Notes under the pieces: generated by a model
What the model was told of the DNA's origin: nothing
The model's input: the letters and a program-made list of their open reading frames with translations, nothing else
Database searches by the model: none
Program-made: the position numbers and the translations under genes
Shown here: piece by piece, positions 53,323 to 63,740 of the stretch
Layout: every line of letters starts with the position of its first letter
How positions within the stretch are numbered: position 1 is the stretch's first letter
From: Choricystis sp. odSpoLacu1
Lineage: Eukaryota > Chlorophyta > Trebouxiophyceae
Direction: 5' to 3'
NCBI GenBank assembly: GCA_958009055.1
Contig: OY253661.1
Coordinates: 611,009-675,008, forward strand
Length of the DNA stretch: 64,000 bases

Positions 53323-54821
53323 ATGCGCCGCGTTCGCCGCGCCCTCACCACCGCGGCCGTCGTCGCGGCGGGGGCGGGCGTCGCGTACTACGCGTACCAG
53401 TGGTGGTGAGTGTGTGTGGGGGGGTGTGGTGAGGGAGGACGGGGTGAGAGCCGAGCGCCAGGAGGGGACGGCATGCCACGCTGTCGCCGAAACGCCAAAC
53501 TCACACCCTCTTCCCCCACCCCACACACAGGCTGGCCCCACCCTCCGCCGCATACTATGAATCGATGGCTGCCGCTGCCGTGGACGACATGGAGGGCGCG
53601 CCACCTCCACCGTGGGCAGACGATGATGAAGAAGCGAACGGGCCGCTGCCGACGCAGCAGCAAGGCGAGGCGTCTGCCGGCCCTGGCGAAGTCGAGCTGG
53701 CCCGCGCCAGGCGCAGGCCAGTGGCGGCGACAGTGAGTAGTGGTGGTGGTGGTGAGCCACAACCACCCCCTCCTCCTCCTCCTCCCCCCCCTCTCGACCC
53801 ACTCGCCGCCAAGGCTGCATCCGACCTGGAAAAGCATTACGCCTCCGTCCAGTCGATCGCAGACGCCGTCACCCTGCCCACCACCCTGGCCGCGGTGGCC
53901 GCCGCCGTCAAAGCAGACGCCGACGTGGACGCGTTGGCGGCGGCGTTGCGTGCGGGCGGCGCCACGGGGGACGCCAAGCTGGCGGCCTGGGGCACGCTGC
54001 GCGCCGCGTCCCTGGAACGCATCGTGGCGGCGCCCTGGTTGCTGGCAGCAGCTGCAGTCACCACGCGGGCGGGGGTGAATGTGCTGGGAAAGCGGCTGTT
54101 TGTGGCGGCGCAGCTTGGGGGGGGGAGGCCAGGGGCGTCGTCGTCATCCATGCGTGCCCCATCCGCACCTGGTGCTCCGCCTTGCACCGTCCCCAAACCC
54201 TCCCAAGAACGCTTTCTTGAGTTTAGCCAGGCGGTGGCCACCCGGGCAGCGGCAGGGCTGCGAGGCATAGTGGCGGCCGCCGTCACCTCGGCCACCACAG
54301 CCCACCCCGCCATCTCCAACCTGGCCGCCCCCCTGCCCACCCCCGCTCTGCTAGACGCGCTGTCCGACGCACACGCCGCTGTGGAGCGTGGTGTCAGCGC
54401 GGCAGGGTGGCGCGCCCTGCTGCTGCCCCCGGTGGCGGATGCCGACCGTTTCTTTGCTGACGCGGCGGCCGAGGGCGCTGTTGATGACGCCGACGCCGAC
54501 GCTCTCACCATCGATGCCTTGGCGCGCGCCATGGCGGCCGAACTGGCGGCCGTGGTTGAGGGGGACGCGTTTGCCGACGCAGTGCGCGCGGTGGCGGCTG
54601 CAGCGGCAACAGAAGCAGCGGCCGCTGTCAGCGACGCGTTGGGAGGTGGGGCTGGTGCGCCTTCCTTACCTCTGGCCCGCTTCATTCCACGCGCGGCGGC
54701 CGTGGGGGATGGCCTGCTGGATGGCGACTCGGCGGTGGGGCGGGCCGCGATTGCGCGGGTGGCACGCGTGCCTGCAGTGGACGAGCTGAGTGCGGCCGTG
54801 TATTCGTGTGGTGGCGGGTAA
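53323..54821 (+). CDS. PEX3: Peroxin-3 (PEX3)
   Basis: Exons 53323-53405 and 53531-54821 give 457 residues. The N-terminus (MRRVRRALTTAAVVAAGAGV then AYYAYQWW) is a basic anchor followed by a membrane segment, as in PEX3. The body has DLEKHYASVQSIADAVTLPT, LAAWGTLRAASLERIVAAPW and AGVNVLGKRLFVAA, which follow the PEX3 pattern HF-x-x-IQ-x-I-x-D-x-ATLP, W-x-x-LK-x-L-x-x-x-R and VQ-x-NILGR-x-LY. PEX3 docks PEX19 and inserts membrane proteins into peroxisomes. Between 53733 and 53813 lies a poly-Pro segment with a GTGAGT start and AG end, 81 nt in frame, that could be an optional intron. Confidence 0.87.
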
Positions 54822-55242
54822 GGGAGAGGGATGAGAAGAGAGAAGAGTAGCTGTGAAACAAAGAGGAAAAACACAAAACAAAAAATGTGTTGAAACGAAA
54901 CATACAAAAACAAATCAAATAAAAACGCACAAACGTTGTATGCGAGGCGTGCTTTGGAAGAGGGGTGCGCACGCAGTGGAGGGGGGGCGGTGGCGTCCCC
55001 CCTGGTTGCGGCAGGGTCAACAAAAGCAAAAAGAAGGGGTTTGTAAAAAGGCTCATCTCTTTTTTCCTGCTCTCTCTCTCTCTCTTTCTCTCTCTTCTTG
55101 ATGATAAAACAAAAGGGTGGAATGCGGCCATGCACGCAACTGTGCGTGCAAGCTAAGCACCCATGAACAAATGGGGGGGGGGACTCATAATGATGAAAAA
55201 GGAAAAAGAAAACTCAATGACACACACACACACCCCTCTCCC
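54822..55242. other. Intergenic between convergent PEX3 and SAP30-like genes
   Basis: 421 bp with unusually A-rich sequence just after PEX3 (54850-54935) and a C/T dinucleotide run at 55071-55095. CA repeats (55222-55232) mark the SAP30-like 3' end. No gene is seen. Confidence 0.4.
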
Positions 55243-56474
55243 TCACTCCGCAACCGGTGCCACCCCTTTTGCCGCCCGCCGCGCCGCCGCCACAAACATG
55301 GAGATGACTTTGGATTCATCCACCGTGTACGACGCAAAGTGGCGGGACACCATGGCGGCCAGCTGCTCCTTGGACGGGTTGGGCCCGGGCTCGGGCAGCC
55401 GGTAGAAGGAGCGGTACCGCTTGAGGGCGGCTGTTTCCAGGCGCGTGAAGTTGATGCGCTGTGAGGGTGGTGTGGGGGGCGGGAAAGTTTGGTGAGTGAA
55501 GAAAGAAAGGCTTTTTGTCCAAGGACAAAAAATGGTCGCCTGATTTCCCACCCACACACTCACCGGCACGCCCACCGGATGGCGCACACCCGACCGCCGG
55601 GGAGCGGCCCCGTGCCGCCCGTCGCCACCATAGTCGCGCGGCGGCCTGCGTGCCCGCACGCGGGGTAGGGCGACGCCCCCCGGCCCGCCGTCGTCGTCGC
55701 CGCCGCCGTCGGACGAGTCGGATTCATCGCCGGTGGGGGGTTCCAGCACGGCAAGGGCGTTGCGCTGCAGGCGCACGTGTTCCCCATTTTCAAGGACCTG
55801 GGTTTGGAGGGTGGGGGGGGGGGGGGGGGGGAGGGAGAGGGTGAGTGGTGGGTGCGTTTTTTTTTTTCATTCGCGAGCCAGCGACGCTCGTGTGCTGGCG
55901 AGCGCGCCCGCGCGCGTTTGGGGCGGAGGGTTTTGTGCCCTCGACCGCCTCCACTCTCCCTCCTCCCTCCTCTCGATGCACCCTGCAGCCTCTACCCTCA
56001 TCAATGCGCGGGGTGGAAGCGGCAGAGGAGGTGAGCGTGCATCGAGCGCGACCGCCGTGGCGCGCGTCGATCTGAACGGCCAGCTCGCCGGCATGTGGTC
56101 AAATCACACCGCCGCCGCTCCCGCCCCCTCTCGCTCCACCCACACCACCTTCCTGTACCCTATCGATCTACCAACCCCCATCCAAGACCACTCACCAGCC
56201 AGTGCCATCCGCCCAGCCCCACCGCGCGCCGCACGCGCCCCCGCATGCCGACCAGCCCCGGCTTGGTGCGCGCGTTGCCCTGCACCAGCACCACCGTGTG
56301 CCGGGGCAATAGGGCGGCGTCCGCGTCCAGCGATGTCGGGTCCGACCCGCCGGGCGCGGGGGCAGAGGGGGGCGGTGCCTCGCGGGCGGGGGTGCCTGTG
56401 GACGAGTAGCTTTGCGAGTCGCTGGCCGTCGTCGTCAGGGGGGCGGGGTGGGAGGGGGGGGGCGGAGGATCCAT
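55243..56474 (-). CDS. Plant-type SAP30-like Sin3/HDAC complex subunit
   Basis: Exons 56474-56196, 55797-55564 and 55458-55243 give 242 residues. The first exon ends in LVGMRGRVRRAVGLGGWHWL. The second starts VLENGEHVRLQRNALAVLEP, and both blocks are typical of plant proteins with a SAP30 Sin3-binding domain. The third exon carries that domain: FTRLETAALKRYRSFYRLPE then NPSKEQLAAMVSRHFASYTV and DESKVISMFVAAARRA. Proteins of this type link Sin3 to histone deacetylases in the nucleus. An acidic Ser/Asp/Gly linker lies between. It is divergent from RRP7 over 251 bp. Confidence 0.9.
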
Positions 56475-56725
56475 GGCGCTCAACGAGGTGGCGTGAGGCG
56501 AGTGGTGGGGCGAGGCGCCCGTGTCGGCGCCAGAGAGGGACGGTATGGTGGGGGGGGGGGGGGGGGGGGAGGGAAACAACAAGACGACAGCAGAGTGAGA
56601 CCGACGTCGACGCCCGACGGCTAGTTTCTTTGCATTTCTTTTCCGGCTACGCTGCGCTGCTGTCGGCACGCTGTACACGCGTCCTGTGCCAGCCCACTCG
56701 CTCTCAACGTTCCACACCTCCTCGC

Positions 56726-57862
56726 ATGTCCAAGCGGACGCGCGCCAACGGCGCAGCCGCCACCGGCGCCCCCACAAAATCCAAACGCCGCCCCCGCTCC
56801 CCGGACGCCGCCCCCGCCACCTACGCCCTGCCCGTCACCGTACATGGTGACGCCCCCTGGCCGCCCTACGTGTATGTCAAGCAGCACGCAGAGGCGGGGG
56901 CCGGCCCCCCGCGCGCCGCGTTTGTGAGTGGGCTGCCGCCCACGTGGCGGCCGGTGGCGTATGTTGTGGGCGCCGTGTTTGGCGTGGTGGGGGGCGTGGA
57001 CACAGTGATTGTGCACAAGGACAAGGTGAGATGGAGAGAGAGAGTTAGGGGTGGTGGACAGCGGGGACCGACGCGCAAATTGGCTGGCCAACGATGACCG
57101 CCCGTTTTCACGTCTCCACCCCCCCCCTCCCCCAGCGCTCTGCCATGATCTCCTACGCATCCCCGTCCTCCCTGATCGAGCTGCTGGCCCTGGCCAAGAG
57201 CGACGCCCCCCTGGTGGCCAGCCTGCCGCCACCCGAGGCGCCGTTTGGGCTGAAGGCATGGGTGGAGGACCACAAGGCCGCGTTTCCTGGCAATTATGTG
57301 CTGCAGAAAAAGGTAGGAAGGGGTGTGGGGGGGGGGGGTCGCAGCGGCAGAGAGAGAGAGAGGGAGGGCAAACCCCCGCACCCTCACACCACCACCCTCC
57401 CCTCCCCTCCCCATCAACAGCTGGACTCCTGGGTCGCCGCCTACGAAGAGGAAGAGTCCCGCCGCAAAGCCGCCGCCGCGGCCGCCGCCGCCGAGGACGG
57501 GTGGACGGTGGTGCGCCACGTCGGCCGCAAAAAGACGGCGGGCGACGGCGTGTCGGTGGGCGCGGTGGCGCCCGCGGTGGCGGCGGCGGCGCTGCAGGCC
57601 AAGCAGGCCAAGCAGGAGTCGGACTTTTACAGGTTTCAGAGGCGGGAAGCGAAAAGGAATGGTGCGTGTGTGTGTGTGTGTGGTGGATAGTTTTGGGGTG
57701 GGGATTGATAAGCTTGTTGGTGAGTTTGTGGCGCCCTCTCTGACAAACCTCTTCCCGCTCCCTCCTCCCCCCACAGAACTCGCCGACCTGCGCGCCAAGT
57801 TTGAGGAGGACAAGAAACGGGTGGCCGCCCTGCGGGAGAGCCGGCGGTTTAGGCCGAGTTGA
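56726..57862 (+). CDS. RRP7: Ribosomal RNA-processing protein 7 (RRP7)
   Basis: Exons 56726-57025, 57136-57312, 57421-57661 and 57777-57862 give 267 residues. The N-terminus is basic and Ala/Pro-rich. The RRM-like part has YVYVKQHAE, AAFVSGLPPTWRPVAYVVGA and AMISYASPSSLIELLAL. The C-terminal RRP7 signature is complete: AYEEEESRRKAAA, EDGWTVVRHVGRKK, FYRFQRREAKRN|ELADLRAK and FEEDKKRVAALRESRRFRP. In yeast, Rrp7 is part of the UTP-C/CURI complexes in 18S rRNA maturation. Together with CMS1 and the zinc-finger gene it is the third probable nucleolar gene here. Confidence 0.96.
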
Positions 57863-58248
57863 AGAGAGAGGGGGAGTTTGTGTGTGTGCATTTTGTTTCT
57901 CTTTCTGCCCGTGTTTTTTTTGTTCGTGTTTTACAGTACGAGTGTTTTAAACAGACTTCAAGTACAACGCGTGTTTTATGTTTCTCCCTCTCGACGGAAT
58001 CGAATTCTAAACAATGGTGTGTGTGTGAGGGGAAAGACGGGGGGGTGGGACGTGTGTAGGCATTTTCTTAATGATAAAACAAACAGAATCAATCGAAAAG
58101 GTGTACATGTGCGATTTCTTGTGTTGGTGGAGGAAAAGGGTGTACATGGGGTGTGTGAGGGGTGGGAAACACAATACAACCAGAGGGGGGGAGGGGAAAC
58201 ACAGAAACGGGGGGCAAACACAGGCATCGACCCCCACAGCTTCCTCCA
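57863..58248. other. Intergenic between convergent RRP7 and CtpA genes
   Basis: 386 bp, relatively AT-rich at 57890-58100. It contains both 3' UTRs. No gene or RNA is recognised. Confidence 0.4.
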
Positions 58249-60466
58249 TCACGCCTGCTTGCCAGCCTGCCACTTGGCCTGCAGCACCATCTCAGCGGCT
58301 TGGACGCACGCGTCATCATCCAGGCCAGCCTCCAGCAGGGCCGCCATCCCAGGCAGCGCGGCCGCCAGGCGCGGCGCGCCCTCGAACACGCCGCCGCCAC
58401 CACCGCGGCGGGGGCGGCACGAAGCGTCGGGCCTCACACCACGTCCATCGATGACGTGGTTGCCGGGGGTAACGTAGCGGGCCACCGTGACGAACAACGC
58501 CGACCCGTCGCGCAGCGGGTACACGGTCTGAATCTTGCCCTTGCCATAGGTTTGGGACCCCACAATGGTGGCCCGCTTGTTGTCGTGCAGAGCGCCCGCC
58601 ACGATCTCGGCGGCAGAGGCGGAGCCATGGTTGACAAGGACGGCCAGGGGAGGGGCAGTGGCCGCGTCGCCGCCACCCCCCTCATCCCCAGGCAGCACCA
58701 CCCGCTGCAGCACGGCGGGGGCCGCGCCCTCGGCCCGCCCGGTCACCGAGAAGACGGGAGCCCCACCCTGCAGCCACAGGGAGGCGACGTCCAGGCCGGA
58801 GCGGACCAGGCCGCCCGGGTTGTCGCGCAGGTCCAGGATGAAGGCTTGAGCACCGACAGCGGTGAGGCGGGTGACGGCCGCCCGCACATCGTCCCCCGCG
58901 CGCGTGGTGAAGGCGCCTACGCGGATGTAGCCGACAGGGAGAGGAGGGGACCGGCTGTTGGACTGCTGGTGCGCAGTCAGCAACGCAGACGTCACGGGCG
59001 ACAGCTCCACCCGCTCCCGCGTCAACCGCACCGCCCGCACCGCCGGCCTGCGAGCAATGCCAGGGGTGGGTGTTTCCACCGGGTCAGACCGCGACGCAAT
59101 CCGCAGGGTGACGGACGACCCGGTCGACCCACGCAGGCGGGCGGCCGCGTTGTCGCGGTCCATGCCCGCCGTGTCCGCGCCATCGATGGACAGGACGCGG
59201 TCGCCGGGCAGGATGCCGGCGCGGGCGGCGGGGCCACCCTGGTGGAGGAAGGGAGGATGTGTGTGAGAGTGGGTGCCGACGCAGAGCAAACCGTCTCTCC
59301 CTCCTCTCCTCCCCCACTTCCTCTTCACCTCGATCGGCGACAGCACGACCAGCCGGTCGGAGAACGGGTCGGCCGCGATCAGCAGGCCGACACCGTGCAG
59401 CTCGCCGTCAGCGGACACGCGGAAGGCGGCGTATTCGCTGTGTGAGGGGGGTGGGTGAAGGAAAAAAACGTGAGTGTGGGGGGGGGCAAAAAGCACACAC
59501 TCTGCTCCACCCCCCACCCCCACCTTACTCCAACCACACACTACTCACTCTGGCGGCACAATCCTCGTATACGGATCCCCCAGCTTGTCCAGCATGGCTC
59601 CAATGGTGCCATACGCGGCGGCCGCGTTGGGCGCGTCGGCCGCGGCGTGCAGCCCCGCCGCCAGCGCGGCGCGCCAGTCGGTGCCACGGAAGGTGGGGCC
59701 GTCCACGTAGGCGTGGGCCACCGCGTCCCAGGCTTCCACCATGGTGCGCTGGACGGCGAGTTTGGCGGGGTCGACGGGGGATGTGATGCTGAAGAGGGGG
59801 TGGAGGGGGGGTGGAGGGTCGAGTTTTGTTTTATGTGTGTCTTCCTTTTATCTATCTCTCTCTACAATTCTCCAACACACAAACTCACGTCATCGGCGTC
59901 TGCGGCGGCGCCACCACCGCGGCCAGGGCGTCGCCCGCCGCGCCCAGCGACACGAGCGCGACGGCCGCGAGCGCGGCGGCGGAGCGGCGCAGATCGGCCC
60001 AGGCGGAGGCGACGGGGGTGGTGATGGGTGCAGGGGGGCGACGCGGCGAGGGCGAGGAGGCAGCTGTTGTGGGGCAAGGAACAAGGGCGGGGAAGGGGGT
60101 CGGTTTTGGGGGAAAAAAGCGCGCCACGCGCGCACCTGCGCGGCACGACGACAAGAGCGGGGCGCGGGCAGCTGCTTTCACACAGCCGCCTGACACCGCC
60201 TCCTGCCTCCTGCAACTCAACACAGCGACCACACGCGCATTGAGAGGCTTGGTCGGGGCGTGTTGGAGGGCGGGGCGGGCGAAGGCAGCTCCGCGCCCCA
60301 AAGCATGCGGCGCTCACACAGCGCGCGCACGGCGGGGGCGCTCTCGTGCGACTCCGATTGTTTTTGGCTCTTCCACGCACGCACTCAAACACTCACCAAT
60401 CACCGGCATCGTCAACCGCCGCCCGCGCGCCGTGGCGGGGCGGCAGGGAGGGTGCAGTGAGCGCAT
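58249..60466 (-). CDS. Plastid C-terminal processing protease (CtpA, D1 protease family)
   Basis: Exons 60466-60397, 60063-59889, 59788-59549, 59437-59329 and 59238-58249 give 527 residues. Residues 1-~50 are a transit peptide. A hydrophobic stretch ending in GAAGDALA suggests a thylakoid-transfer signal with cleavage near DALA. Then come the CtpA helical domain (VEAWDAVAHAYVDG, GAMLDKLGDPYTRIVPP), the PDZ domain (GHGVG-like ELHGVGLLIAA, GGPAARAGILPGDRVLSIDG) and the protease core: FILDLRDNPGGLV, HGSASAAEIVAGALHDN and TYGKGKIQTVYPL. Ser406 and Lys431, 25 residues apart, fit the known Ser/Lys dyad. The enzyme trims the D1 precursor of photosystem II in the lumen. Confidence 0.95.
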
Positions 60467-60815
60467 GTCGTGGTAGTAACAAAGAAGCGGCAACGAAGAG
60501 TGAGAAAGGCTGACGGGCCGGCCTTCTCTGTCGCACACACGGGTGTGTGTGTCGAGTGAGCGAAGCCACGCGGGGTGTGGAAAGAGGGGTGCGGGTTGAG
60601 AGGGGGGCGGTGTGTCTCTCGACAAGAGAGCTTTGTGAGAGCGTCGAGTTATTTCGGTTTCGCTCAATCCATTGTTCGCACGCTGTTTCCCTCTCCGCGC
60701 GCCTGCGCGCACTCTTCTACACGCGCGCCAGTCCCCACTCGTGGACATACACGCCTGTGTGCGTTCACACAGCTCGGCGAGCAGCAGCGACACCACTGTG
60801 CTCCACACCGACGCA
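60467..60815. promoter_or_regulatory. Divergent promoter region CtpA / ABC1 kinase
   Basis: 349 bp between two probable plastid-protein genes. It contains an AT-leaning segment at 60640-60670 and CACACGGGTGTGTGTG (60535-60550), a short palindrome. The ABC1K transcript may also start its coding sequence upstream by a non-ATG codon; none is assumed here. Confidence 0.35.
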
Positions 60816-63313
60816 ATGGTCGCACCACCCTCCTCCCCCTCCTCCCCCTCCGCCTCCACCCACCACGACCCCCTGCACACAAAACTGGACCTCGCCCTGC
60901 GCACCGCCGACTTTTGGCGGCGGGCCACCGGCATCTATGCCGCGTACAAGGGCAAACAAGTCCAAGACGCGGCGCTGCGGGTGGCGGGGTGGTCGGAGGA
61001 CCGGCTGAAAGACGAGCTGTGGGAGCCGCACCACGCGTGGGCGGGCAAACAGATGTACGACCTGGCTGTGAGCGCGCGCGGGTTTTATTTGAAGGTAAGA
61101 GGGAAGGGGTGGTGGAGAGTGGAGGTGTGTTTTGGCACCAGCGTGTGCGCAAACGGCTGGGCAATCCACACACAGGGGTCTTGCCCGCGTGCTGCTGCTG
61201 CTGCAAGCGCACGCGGTGGTGGAGGGCGGTGCGTAAAGGAAGCGGCTGCCGTTGTTTTTTGAAGTCGCACCCCCAACCACTCCCCCACCCCCCTTCCCAC
61301 ACCACAGGTCGGCCAATTCTTCGCAGCTCGCTCTGAATTTGTCCCCGAACCAGTTTGCCGGGAGCTGGCCAAGCTGCACGACCGGGTGCCCCCCATGCCC
61401 GCCGCCCGCGCGCGCGCGATCATTGAGGGGGAGTTGGGCGGCGCCCCTCTGGGCGACGTCTTTGAATGGATCGACCTCGACTCACCTCTCGGCTCCGCTT
61501 CTGTCGCCCAAGTGCACAAAGCCAGGCTGCGGGGGGCGCCCCCCGCCCGCAAGGGCGGCTTTTTGTCCGCCCTCGCGCGCTGCCGCCTCAACCCGCTGCG
61601 TGGGCGCGTGCTGGCCAAGGACGCGAGGGCATTGCCGCCGCCAGGAGCGGTTGGACTGGCGCCTGGGGCGTGCGACTCGCCTGCTGCGAAAGCTGCAACC
61701 ACAGCGGCCGTCGACCCCCGCGGCCCCGCGGCCCCAGACGGCGTGGTTGCCGTCAAAGTCCAGTACCCGGGCGCGGCCGCCCTCATGGCGCACGACATCA
61801 CCCACGTGCGCGTGTGGGCCAAGTTTTTGAGCAAGACCGAGATCGCGTTTGACTTGGTGTCGGCGGTGGACGAGCTGGATGGGCAGGTGAGTTGAGGATG
61901 GGGGGGGGGGGGGGGGGGGGGTGATGAGGTGTGTGTGGGGGGCGAGCGGTGTGTGTGCCTTCATTCTCTGCCCCGACGACGCACCACACCAACCCACCAC
62001 CCCTCCCCAACAACCCACACACAGGTCGCCCTCGAGTTCGACTTCCAGCGTGAAGCCCGCGTCATGGACGCCATCGCGACCCACTTGGCGGACCTGAAGG
62101 ATGAGCTGACCGTCCCGCGCTCCATTCCTGGCCTCGTCACGCGCCGCGTGCTGGCCATGGGGTTTGTGGATGGCGACCAGATCACCAGGATCAAGAGCCG
62201 GGTGTCGCGCCTGCCCGCGTCTGCTCGGCGGGCGGCCGCCAAGAAGGTGTTGGCCCGCGTGTCGCGCGGGTATGGCGCCATGATTCTGCGCGAAGGCCTC
62301 TTCCAGGCCGACTCCCACCCCGGCAACATCCTGGTGCGCCGGGGCGGCTGCGTCGCCCTGCTGGACTATGGCCAGTCCAAGCAGCTGCCCGAGAGTGACA
62401 GGCTGGCGTTCGCCAGGCTGGTGCTGACGATGGAGCGCGGGTATGGGCGCGCAGACGGCGACGCGGTGGCCAAAGCGCTGCGCGAGCTGGGTCTCCAGTT
62501 TTCCAAGGATGATGTGGAGGTCCAGAAAAAGATGGCGTACGGCATGTTTGACACGCGGACGAGTTACAGGTGGGGTTTGGGAGGGTGGGTGGATGGGGGG
62601 GGGGGGGGGAGGGGGAGAGAGACGAGAGAGGCACGCTGCTCTTGACGCGCGGCGGATGGCACCCCCCCACCCCCCACCCCAGAGGGGAAGGGAGTCGCTC
62701 TCTCTCCTACCAACGCGGAGCGTCGGACGGGGCGCCCGCCCGCCGCACCACCCCGTGCCCCCCCCCCCCCCTTGCCCCACTCTCGCTGCTTTCTGCGGTT
62801 GACACACCCCCAAAACCAACGCCCACCAACCCTTAACCCCCCCCCCCCTCGGTACCTCCACTCAACAGGGTCGACCCCTTTGCCGCCGACTCCCCCATCA
62901 AGTCCGTCTCCATCGACCGCTTCCCGCCCGACGTCTTCTTCGTGCTGCGCGTCGTCCAGATGCTGCGCGGCCTGGCGGGCGGCATGGGGGTGCGCGACTT
63001 TTCGGCGATGGAGCAGTGGGCGCCGTACGCGCGCGCCGCGCTGGCGGGGGGGGTGAAAGCGAGGGATGGGCCGTGCGTGACGGCGCCAACGGATGAGTGG
63101 GATGCATTGATGAAGGGGGGGTTGAAGACGGTGGAGGATGTGGCGGTGGTGGAGGGTGGGGGTGATGGCGTCGGCGGCGACGTCGACTCCGACGCCGACA
63201 GCACGCGCGACTTTGTGACGACGCGCGCGGTGGCGGGGTTGGGGTTGGTGCCGCTGGACGATCATCCAGCGAACGACAAGGATGAGGCGAGGAGTGGCGC
63301 GCCGCTGCACTGA
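60816..63313 (+). CDS. ABC1/ADCK (UbiB-like) atypical kinase
   Basis: Exons 60816-61094, 61308-61886, 62025-62569 and 62869-63313 give 615 residues. The ABC1 hallmarks are intact: KVGQFFAARSEFVPEPVCRE (KxGQ across the first junction), PLGSASVAQVHKARL (the Ala-rich loop in its plant GSAS form), VVAVKVQYPG (catalytic Lys), the E-x-D-x-x-E motif in LEFDFQREA, QADSHPGNILV, and LLDYGQSKQLP. Plant relatives sit in plastids or mitochondria and affect prenyl-quinone metabolism. No strong transit peptide is seen after the chosen ATG. This is the last gene; the telomere repeat begins about 130 bp after its stop. Confidence 0.94.
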
Positions 63314-63440
63314 GAGAAGTGGGTCGTTTGGTCTTGTGGTGGTGGGGCGGGAAGGGGCGGCGGTTTCTGTGTAGACCTGCAGACAGCCTTTGATGAGAGA
63401 GCCCTGAACCAAAAGTCAAGAGTCGCGCTAGGTCAGAGGG
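63314..63440. other. Subtelomeric spacer
   Basis: About 127 bp between the last gene and the first telomere-like repeat. It is unique sequence by eye, G/T-rich, presumably the ABC1K 3' UTR. No subtelomeric satellite or X/Y-like element is present. Confidence 0.6.
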
Positions 63441-63506
63441 GGTTAGGGTGGGGTGGGTTAGGTCTGGTTTTTGGTTTGGGGTAGGGTAGGTTTGGGGGTA
63501 GGTTTG
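63441..63506 (+). repeat. Degenerate telomere-like repeats
   Basis: GGTTAGGGT, GGGTTAGG, GGTTTGGG and GGGTAGG units in mixed order, the transition from unique sequence to telomere. Confidence 0.85.
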
Positions 63507-63686
63507 GGGGTAGGGGTAGGGGTAGGGGTAGGGGTAGGGGTAGGGGTAGGGGTAGGGGTAGGGGTAGGGGTAGGGGTAGGGGTAGGGGTAGGGGTAGGGG
63601 TAGGGGTAGGGGTAGGGGTAGGGGTAGGGGTAGGGGTAGGGGTAGGGGTAGGGGTAGGGGTAGGGGTAGGGGTAGGGGTAGGGGTA
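63507..63686 (+). repeat. Variant telomere block (GGGGTA)30
   Basis: 180 bp, 30 uninterrupted copies of GGGGTA. This is the innermost pure block. It differs from the terminal unit by one base per copy. Confidence 0.97.
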
Positions 63687-63740
63687 GGTTTAGGTTTAGG
63701 TTTAGGTTTAGGTTTAGGTTTAGGTTTAGGTTTAGGTTTA
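63687..63740 (+). repeat. Variant telomere block (GGTTTA)9
   Basis: 54 bp, nine uninterrupted copies of GGTTTA, between the GGGGTA and GGGTTA blocks. All three units have six bases, so register is kept across the array. Confidence 0.97.

Noticed and set aside
60672..60815. N-terminal extension of the ABC1 kinase from 60672
   Set aside because: The codon at 60672 is TTG, not ATG. The first ATG in the frame is at 60816, and no upstream exon was evident.
1..63313. tRNA, rRNA or spliceosomal RNA genes
   Set aside because: I looked for T-loop motifs (GGTTCGA-x-x-C with a paired stem) and U6-type sequence and found none that fold convincingly. A covariance-model scan would be needed to exclude them.
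1..63440. Transposons or viral insertions
   Set aside because: No transposase, reverse transcriptase, integrase, long terminal repeat or capsid-like frame was recognised, and gene order is continuous housekeeping content.
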